Part shown: positions 57,000-64,000 of the stretch, one piece after another | How the letters are laid out: the number at the start of each line of letters is the position of its first letter | How positions within the stretch are numbered: the first letter of the stretch is position 1 | NCBI GenBank assembly: GCA_037903355.1 | Contig: JBAJFE010000042.1 | Span: 4,228,001 to 4,292,000 of the forward strand | From: Trichuris trichiura | Lineage: Eukaryota > Nematoda > Enoplea > Trichinellida > Trichuridae | Reading direction: 5' to 3' | Length of the DNA: 64,000 nt | Translations under genes and position numbers: made by a program | Notes under the pieces: generated by a model | Told to the model about the DNA's origin: nothing | Seen by the model: only the letters and a program-made list of their open reading frames with translations | Database searches by the model: none

Positions 57000-58420
57000 A
57001 AATGGTAAAGCCGGCCCAGCAAGAATATTACACTGTATAAAATGAACGCAGGCTTGTTTCATACTGTAGCAGAGTCGTTGAAATTCATTGTTGGGTTTGC
57101 TACGCTTGAGTTTCTGAAAGAGGTTGGGGATGCTATGGTGGTCAGTGAAAAGGCAGCGAATCTGCAAACAGCTTCGAAGAAAAACCGATTTTCAAATTAT
57201 TATTATTGTAAGATGCGTACAGCGAAAAGTAACAAATACCATTTGGCTCGTTTGTGGCACGACTGAATACCTTCACCATCGTCCAGTTGTACCTATGAAG
57301 TTAACAAGACTGAGTGACTGAGCTGCAGGACGTGAAGATAGTATCTCAAGTAAAGACCTGCCACCGTCCATTCCAGAACACTGACCTAGGCAGCGTCCAC
57401 AAGAGCTAATTTTTCAACGCTGGAGTAAAGGAGCTTTTCTCTTCCGGCCGCATTGGCCATTTTCCTGTCATTTTTCTCGTTCAATCTTCCCTCCAATCCA
57501 TTGCTCACACCTTTTCTTTTGCGCTTTGCAGCGTACGCGAGTTTGCCATTGGCGATTTGTTGCATGGGCAACGCCAAAGTATCCGTCACTAATATCTCAG
57601 GCATAATTTTAATGCAGGAGAGACGACAGGAGTTGTGAAGTCTGTGCACGCGGTTAACGCAGGGTGTTTGTCGTTTCTTTCGAATGGTTCTTCTTCTCTG
57701 CTGGTGTCTTTCTATGTTTTTCTATCCCTTCAGGGGGACAGTAAGCTCCTATTGAGAATCAGTGAGCAAGAAGAGCACGCAGCAAGTATTCCCTGCTGAC
57801 CTTTTGCATTTGAGAATCCCTTAACGTTTCATGTTTAGCATTTGCAGTCGTTGTCGTGCACAGGTATTTCATCATTTGCGTTTTATGTATGCCGATTCCT
57901 TTATCTTGAACATCCAAATTCTTTGTCGTTATTCGATTCGTCTATTTGCGGACGAGAATTCTTTGAAGTTCAAACTTCTAAACAACTATGTTTTCGTTGC
58001 TATTGGGTGAAAAGAGAGAAAAAAGAAAAACAGAAGAATTAATTTTGATATTGGGTGGTCTTTAATACGCAAAATGCCATCTCTACTCTTCTCTTCCTTT
58101 ACCGGGGGAGTCATTTCGTAGAAATTTTTGTTTGCCAGAACTTTTCCTTCAACTGAATAGACGACTGCCTGGAAAGGTTAAAGTTATGAGCAGTCCAATG
58201 TGAGGACAACTTAGAGACACTGCCTGGCACATGTAGAAAGATTGCAGAATTAGCGTATCTTTCTTATTCTCCCGTGTCAATTAAACATTAAAGCTTTCGC
58301 GTTTCACATTTTATGGGTGGTTCGATCATTTTTGTTTTATGGCAAACAGGTCTCATGTACCACGGACAGCCGATACCGTCCTGCTTACCGAAATTTCGCT
58401 TCCCGAGGTTATTGAACACG
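57000..58420. other. Upstream of KRR1, no gene recognised
   Basis: It should hold the KRR1 promoter. Open frames at 57386-57649 (minus) and 57453-57638 (plus) overlap in a low-complexity Lys/Leu-coding stretch and show no family motif. Confidence 0.35.
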
Positions 58421-58880
58421 GAGTGCTTCGTAACGGGATAATGTTTCACGGTCTTGGCACATATTCTACGGCTTTTTCCGTTTTTTGTCTGTGTTGGTAT
58501 CTGTAACTAAACGATACTTTGCCAACGGATGGATGAGCGATTATTAGGAAAAATGTACAGAACCAATGCACTCGACTTTATTTCAGAGATTTCGGAACGC
58601 TCTAGTTCCATCGTCAGCGAGGTGGAGAAGGAGGAGGTGTTTGTTCCAAATTGGTATTAAATAGGCGTACGTAACAAAGGGAGGGGGTCGGTCAGCGTGG
58701 CACAGAACAGCGCTTAGTTTTACTAACGAGTGCGTCCTATGCCGCATTAACCTATATGTGTTTGTCAACCTATACTTAATACCTATTCGAAGCAAACACT
58801 TCTTCCTCCACCTCACTAACGACGGAACTAGAGGGTTCTGAAAGCTTTGAAGTAAAGCTGAGTCTTGTACGCAAGTCTCA

Positions 58881-59708
58881 ATGGTCCGGCAAACGACAAG
58901 CTATCGAGGCATGGAAACCACGCAGCAAGACAAGTCCGTTGATGTGAAGCCCATCCCGGAGTACGATGGCTCGGAAAGGCAGTCGATCACCGAGTGGCTC
59001 GAGAAAGTCGAGTTGGTGTGCCAGCTACGTGGAATCGACAACGTCTCGACGGTCATACCATTGCGGCTCACCGGCGGCGCATTCGCGGTGTATATGCAAT
59101 TGGCCGTCGAAGACTGGAGAGATCCTGCGAAGGTCAAGCAAGCCCTGACCGCCGCTTTCGCGGTAGACTTGTTCGTCGCCTACGAGTAGTTCGTATCGCG
59201 GAAACTGAAAGCCGACGAGCCGCCGGACATGTTCTTGGCAAAGCTGAGGAGACTGGCAGCGTTGTTCGGAGGAGTGTCAGAGAAGACCCTGGCATGTGCC
59301 TTTGTGGCCGGGTTGCCAGGGAATGTGCGACAGTTCCTGAGAACGGGATCTCACACGGAAGTGCTGAGCCTGAACCAGCTTCTCGCCCGCGCCCGTGCGA
59401 TCATCGCGGACGACAGGCCCGCAATCTTCCAAGAAGCATGCCTTGGCACTGCAGAGTCTGAGCCGAGGTCACGGTCGGTCCGTTCGGGACGACGATGCTT
59501 CTCATGTGGCGGCATAGGGCATTTCGCTAGAGAATGCCTGCCACCACAACAGAATCCAGGCGGCGGCGAGAAGAAAGTCGGACCCGGGTCTCAGCGCAGA
59601 ATCGGAAACCGTCGCCCGAATGGCCCAGGCGGTGCTCCGGCCAGGCACCAGGGAAACGGCCACGGGGAGAAGGCGTCAGCGCCAGCCTGCTCCTCTCGTC
59701 GACACTGA
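58881..59708 (+). pseudogene. Gypsy gag with zinc knuckle, one nonsense codon
   Basis: The frame starts MVRQTTSYRG, or at the internal Met in GMETTQQDKS. Capsid-like sequence follows: PIPEYDGSERQSITEWLEKV, PLRLTGGAFAVYMQL, then after an in-frame TAG (59187-59189) the same frame continues FVSRKL, FLAKLRRLAALFGG and FVAGLPGNVRQFL. The nucleocapsid knuckle is CFSCGGIGHFAREC (CX2CX4HX4C, about 59495-59536). The TAG sits where a Gln is usual (YEQF), so a single CAG-to-TAG change explains it. The product would assemble the retrotransposon particle if read through. Confidence 0.85.
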
Positions 59709-59917
59709 CTAACGCGCTGCGGACCGTTCGACTGGGAATTGATGGTGTGCAGCGCAGCGTTCTGGTGGATACAGGCTGCTCAAAGTGCGTGGCGCACGTT
59801 GCGAGTTGCAAGAGCTGGAAAAGACGGGACCTAGATGCCGCGCCACGTCTGAGACCTGCGCCGCCGGGCGTCCGAAGAATCCCCCAGCGAGCGATTACGT
59901 ACGGAAGACTCGGATGA
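59534..59917 (+). pseudogene. Gypsy protease start in the -1 frame, truncated
   Basis: Overlaps the end of gag by about 175 bases in the -1 frame, the usual Gypsy gag/pol relation. It contains TVRLGIDGVQRSVLVDTGCS with the DTG catalytic Asp, then KCVAHVASCKSW. After about 30 more residues the frame loses homology. The next recognisable piece, in another frame, is the acidic tail and RRSSRVRRARAL at about 59960-60040, the C-terminus of a Gypsy polyprotein. Reverse transcriptase, RNase H and integrase core are deleted. Confidence 0.75.
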
Positions 59918-60544
59918 TGATTTGGCCGGGCATAGCGCAGCACGGCTGGCCCATTCGGACGAAGGCACCGAAGCGAATCAAGGCGCGCTGAGGCGCTCGT
60001 CCCGAGTTCGGAGGGCCCGCGCGCTGCACTGCTGTAATTCTTGAGAATCAGGGGGGAGTGTGGCAGAGATAGCCGCACCGGCACCCCAGTGAGCGCGGGC
60101 ACAAATTCATCCGTGGGAGCGCTGCCCAATGGACGACATGGGGCCTCAGATCCGACAGCGACAAGAAGGCACGACCTCTGGACTGGCGTGAGAACCTGGA
60201 CATCGACGGCCTAGCACAAAGGCGGCTAGCGTCAGGATTAGCGCCTGTCTCGCCGCTTCCTCACGGTAAGCGGTAATCCGTAGACGAAGGCTGAAGAGCC
60301 TGCGGTCCGTGAGAAAGCGCAAGGCAGAGGTCGTGCGAGGCTACATAAGCGCGTCGCTCATGAGCTCAGCGAGTTCAGGCTAACTATATCAGCTGTCCGT
60401 TCACTCTATCGTTTTACTCCGAAATAAATCGTTCTTGTACGCAAGTCTTAATGGTCCGGCAAACGACACTGAGTGCATTGGATCTGTACATTTTTCCCAG
60501 TAATCGCTCATCCATCCGTTGGTAAAGCAGCTGTTCCCGAGGTT

Positions 60545-61117
60545 TCCGTATTCTCGAGAACGCACTGTTCATTATTTCTGGGTACAGCAGCTGATCCCTC
60601 AGAAATTCACTCCTTTTGGTCACACTCTTCTCGTCGACAACTAGGAGTACATTCTGGGCATACAGTTGAATGACCGTTGTGTTCAGTCATCCGCTTCCAT
60701 TAGCAGTGTTGCAAAATATGTAATATCGCATATTGTACTGTAGCAGATGAGCGTGTGTATGTGTGTACTCCTCCGTAGTTCTGATTAATAAAACACTTTC
60801 TATTACGTACTGCCGCCGCGGTCTGCACACCAATGTTGAACAATCAGTATAGCCGCACCACACCGTTCAGTGGGGTACTACAATGACCTACTCTTATCAT
60901 GACCAACAAGACCTAAACTTACCCGTTGTTTCACCTGCATTACAGCCGCGGTAATGCATATGTCGGGTCGCATTTCGATAAGACCTGGTGAATGGATCCT
61001 GGAATCAGAAAACAGGAAATAGCTGCTCTTTGACCGAAGGATACAACGGCAGCGTTCAAAAGACTAAGCGACGCAGACGTGACACGGTAATCATGGTCGA
61101 ATCAGCTGATTAACGTT
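60545..61117. other. No gene recognised
   Basis: Mixed sequence between the Penelope-like copy and the next hAT element. A GTGTGTATGTGTG short repeat lies near 60750-60763. Around 60830-60880 the text CAATCAGTATAGCCGCACCAC resembles 62808-62830 in the Gypsy/Mag relic, so part may be a retroelement remnant. Confidence 0.35.
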
Positions 61118-61125
61118 GTCTAACC

Positions 61126-61547
61126 CAGCCATTCTCAACGTGGGGCCTGATGCGCCCAATGGGGCTGAGAGGATGTCGGGGGGGGGCGCAGGAGACCGTC
61201 AAGGGGAGCTGAGAGGCCTTATTGGAACAGGCGTAGTTAGGTAGATCGGAAGGGTGAGAATCTATGCCAGTCCTCCATAGAGGATTCGAATAAATTCTCA
61301 CTCGACTCGACGAAGTGGTTTCATTGTTAGTTTCGAAGAACCGCAAGTGCTCTTTTCAAATGATTTGACCACTATGATATTCGCATTGTATCAGTGCATT
61401 AACTTGATCCTAGGAGGTTGCCATTGAAAGCTGATTGGCTGCTGTACAAAAAACGCAAACATTAATCGATTAATAGGAAAAGGGGGGTCTGGCACCCGAG
61501 GACACCTTCAAAAGGGGGCCTAGCGCAGAAAAGGTTGAGAAATGCTG
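61126..61547. mobile_element. hAT MITE, sibling of the 4780 element
   Basis: Starts CAGCCATTCTCAACGTGGG and ends ...GTTGAGAAATGCTG. Flanks are identical 8-bp duplications GTCTAACC (61118-61125 and 61548-61555). It shares the long internal segment with 4780-5218. Confidence 0.9.
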
Positions 61548-62559
61548 GTCTAACCGATGGCAAACCGGTGAGTTTTCCGTGGCGAAAAGCTAGTGTTCAT
61601 GGTCGGAAGCCCATCGCTCGTTTGCATGGGCCGTTTGCCTGCTTCAGCCGCTGGATGAGGCCCCTGATGACTACAAGGGCACGAGCGCTACGCCTGCGGC
61701 AACTTGAACCACTACGGTTCAGTGGCAGCAGTCAGGGAGGAAGGAAGACGCATAAGGTCCCCATAGTTGAGCACGAAACTACGAACGATGGAAGTATGGT
61801 GGTAAGATTGTTAGTGAAGCCTTGCTTCAGGAAAACTGAGAGAGGGAGGTGACGAAACGCCAGTCTCCTCGCCAGAGAGAACATGATGATGATTCCTCGA
61901 GTGTTAGCAAATAAGATACGGCGCAACGTGCTTGTGCACACGGGCAGCTTGAAATGCATCGTCCACATTTCATGTTGCAAGAACTGAAAGGAAAAAGGGT
62001 CAGAATAATACTGATAGAGAGCAACGAGCTGCGGCGTAAGCGCGGAGGGGTCATGCACTTGCCGCCGACTGGAAGAGCTGTGGACGAAGTCAAAGCTACT
62101 GTTGTTAAAACAAGTCAACTTGAGTTTGAATTTATGCTTAGTATTAATGGAATCGTGGCCGTAGGCGAAGGCCGACGCGTGAACTTCAAGGCGCAAGGTG
62201 AGGTAGTCCGCTTAGCTGCCGATGACGAAAACAACATTAAAGACTTTGGGTTCACGGTAACGCCTTAGTCTGACGACGCGTACATGGACCTCCTGGTGGA
62301 GGGAGGCACACAGGTGTCGTGGGACCGGAGGTTTTGCGGAAAACAGTAGAAAAGTACCTTCAAGCGACTGAAGCAAAGCCAACGTTCGATGAGAGACTAA
62401 GAAATTGGATGATAACAACTAGTAATAGTTGACAATGAAAGCGAGCAATGGTCTGGCAGAAGGTGCGACCTGCGTTGGACTTTAAGAACGAGTACATGGA
62501 AATGTTCGCTGCGTTATTGAACGTGGGCTTTCAAAAATTAAGAGAAAGAGCCATTACCA

Positions 62560-62715
62560 CCATCACTGACGACGGGACAAGGCTAGTTCTGAAAGCTACG
62601 AAATCACTAAGTGTGTTGTTCTGTATTTCTCCTTAATAATTGCTCATCCATCCTTTGGTAGGGCATTTGCTTCGGTTTAATTTCAGACTCCATCAACGGG
62701 GTGGAGAACATACCG
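62560..62715 (+). repeat. Penelope-like terminal repeat inserted in the Gypsy/Mag relic
   Basis: It carries the hammerhead-like core on plus (62566-62594: CTGACGAC, GGGAC, loop, GTTCT, GAAAG), then TTAATAATTGCTCATCCATC. It separates the fingers from the palm pieces of the reverse transcriptase. Confidence 0.7.
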
Positions 62716-63621
62716 TTTAGAAGTTATGAAAATTAGGAGAATGGCGAAAATAGCGACAAACGTAACAGTGCTTGATCTGGAAGAGGGCTATGTGCGAGTG
62801 TATGCTGATCAATCAGTATGGCCGTACCACACCGAACTGAAGAGGGCGCACGAATACCATCTAATGTGACTGTGCTGCAGCTTTGGCAATACTGGCCAAC
62901 GTGATCTCCATCGACCCAGACGCGAAAAAAAGGATCTCAGAGTACACTGACGAAGTTTTAGTGAACGAGGATGTCATTAAGGTCAGTAGCATGGTTGCTG
63001 TACCTGACGCGTTTCAGATTAACGCGCAAGGCGAACGAACGTATCGCTAAATGACACCCGTGCCTTGAAGCTGAAAGTCTGTGGGAGCGCAGAGTGCCAG
63101 TGCAGAGATGGTGAGTCAGCGAGGTACCGAGGGTAGTAATTCAGAGGTCTATCTTCCGCTTCTACGTCAGATTGACCGGGCACTCCCTCATCTGTTCTTG
63201 GCAGTGAGTCGCAGTGACTTTCTCGAAGAGGAGGGCCAACGATGTTTCGTCAAGTTGGGACGCAAGTATTTTGAATGGAGGGTTGGAAACGTTCCAGCAA
63301 AAGATCTCAACCTGAAGTAGAGCACAGAACCCAGCACGGCGCAGTTAGGACGTGCCAGGGGACGCATTTAAACTGGGTGGACGCCAGCTTGCTAGCTGTT
63401 GGGATCGTGCGTGAAGTCGGCAGCAATGTAGAAAATGAGGCTTGGCCAAGAACATCACGAACCATATGCCAACTTGGCTCAGCTTGATACCGTAAGCAAA
63501 AGATTAAACATCACTTTGTCCTGGAGTATGAACGATCTCCAGCTAATGAGGAATTCTTCAACTATCACAGGTGAATTTCAGATAGGTTTTCAGGCAAAGC
63601 TAACTGAGGACAGAGCTGGCA

Positions 63622-63939
63622 ATGGTCAAAAAGTACGCTCTAGACATCACCGCCATGTTGGTCAAGCCTGCGAGTAATGAAGCGGATGCGTTGACGCGTG
63701 TAACGCAGCGACGGATGGAGTACCACACGACTGACCTAGCCTCCATGTCCTTTCTCACTCAGGGGTCTGACGCCGTTCGCTTGATCACCAAGGTTCACCA
63801 CAAAACCGGTCACCCAAATGTGAAGCATACCTTCTACTTTATGAACTGCATTGATACTGAGTTGTCGAAGAACCAAGCGCGTCGGTTGGTCGCTTCCTGT
63901 GAAACTTGTCAGTCAATAGACTTTGCGCCCGTGAGATGA
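63622..63939 (+). pseudogene. Retrotransposon integrase zinc-binding domain (HHCC)
   Basis: An open frame with the end of RNase H (NEADALTRV), then VHHKTGHPNVKHTFYFM and VASCETCQSIDFAPVR. His-x4-His and Cys-x2-Cys form the HHCC zinc site. QSIDFAPVR closely follows the usual QSIDPAPVR of this Gypsy lineage. It ends in TGA at 63937-63939, just past the zinc site, so the catalytic core is not in frame here. Confidence 0.78.
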
Positions 63940-64000
63940 ACTGGACAACCTGGGAATGCAAGAGGTGTGGCTGAGAGTGGCTGTCAGTATCACCCACTAT

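Larger units (their letters stand above)
58863..60468 (+). mobile_element. Gypsy-derived insert with 36-bp terminal direct repeats
   Basis: The same 36 bases (starting TCTTGTACGCAAGTCT) lie at 58863-58898 and 60433-60468. The insert is flanked by CTGAG at 58858-58862 and 60469-60473. Inside, gag and part of pro are followed directly by a pol C-terminal tail, then a polypurine tract (GGGGGGAG, to 60058), a U3-like region starting TGTGGCAGAG at 60059, and AATAAA (60423-60428) just before the second repeat. The 5' copy has no U3, so the layout is R-gag-pro-tail-U3-R. Confidence 0.8.
58425..60540. mobile_element. Penelope-like copy interrupted by a Gypsy-derived insert
   Basis: The left part 58425-58862 contains family blocks (CTACGGCTTTTTCCG, GGATGGATGAGCGATTATTA) and two opposed hammerhead-like cores (58588-58616 minus, 58814-58842 plus). 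The right part resumes at 60469 with GTGCATTGGATCTGTACATT and CATCCATCCGTTGGTAAAGC. Removing 58863-60468 and one CTGAG restores a continuous family sequence. Confidence 0.8.
61556..64000 (+). mobile_element. Decayed Gypsy/Mag-like retrotransposon, running off the window
   Basis: Plus-strand remnants in order: a protease-like LVHTGSLKCIVHI (about 61930-61968), clearly related to LVDTGCSKCVAHV in the 58863 insert; KVRPALDFKN of the reverse transcriptase fingers (62463-62494); SVWPYHTEL (usual SLWPFQTV, about 62815-62842); YTDEVLVNEDV, the palm catalytic block (usual YIDDIFVNEDV; first Asp kept, second is Glu, about 62950-62980); LKLKVCGSAECQCRDGE; an RNase H end, NEADALTRVTQRRME (63680-63722); and an integrase HHCC domain. 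No LTR is seen. Confidence 0.75.

Overview
This is a eukaryotic, almost certainly metazoan, genomic window. It has spliced genes with GT-AG introns (and one GC-AG), AATAAA signals, and a heavy load of transposons: Penelope-like, Gypsy, BEL/Pao, hAT, Tigger/pogo and mariner. A nematode is my best guess. The reasons are the nematode-like style of the KH-domain and trypsin proteins, the nematode/Mag-like Gypsy fragments, and runs of TTAGGC, the nematode telomere unit, inside a repeat family. A clade I (Trichuris/Trichinella type) nematode would fit the short introns and the protease, but that placement is inference. No prokaryotic operon, CRISPR array, rRNA or convincing tRNA gene was seen.

Only three host genes are supported. 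(1) 1773-2765, minus: a three-KH-domain hnRNP K homologue whose coding region is one uninterrupted exon, with a likely 5' UTR intron. (2) 17030-44866, plus: a secreted chymotrypsin-fold serine protease in at least four exons whose splice phases all agree. It spans about 28 kb because its first visible intron (18.9 kb) and third (6 kb) are packed with transposon debris. (3) 55610-56986, minus: a KRR1-type SSU-processome protein that I could rebuild as six exons, all phase 0, one using a GC donor.

The rest is a layered record of transposon insertions. 3.8-9.5 kb: hAT elements and Penelope-like foldbacks. 9.5-12.5 kb: a decayed Tigger/pogo element carrying a nested hAT MITE, then a separate DDE fragment. 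16 kb: a Gypsy integrase relic. 17.8-20 kb: two Penelope-like inverted pairs. 20.6-22.3 kb: an inverted minisatellite and a mariner relic. 23.1-27.5 kb: a palindromic Penelope-like copy split by an apparently intact Tigger element (24789-27371) with perfect 25-bp TIRs, TA duplications and a 532-codon uninterrupted transposase. 30.4-34.4 kb: a BEL/Pao relic. 37-42 kb and 46-50 kb: copies of an unclassified TIR family carrying TTAGGC runs. 49.7-52.8 kb: a second pogo relic with two nested MITEs, a perfect AAT/ATT foldback and a large Penelope-like palindrome. 58.4-60.5 kb: a Gypsy-derived insert within a Penelope-like copy. 61.5-64 kb: a decayed Gypsy/Mag-like pol running off the window.

The most interesting signals are a recurring hammerhead-ribozyme-like core at about 17 loci, always in the Penelope-like family and often as head-to-head pairs; the intact Tigger element with a shortened CENP-B-type domain; two independent hAT insertions, in opposite orientation, at the same codon of two pogo copies; the TTAGGC-bearing DNA-transposon-like family; and a Gypsy-derived insert with 36-bp terminal direct repeats that looks like an RNA-derived copy.
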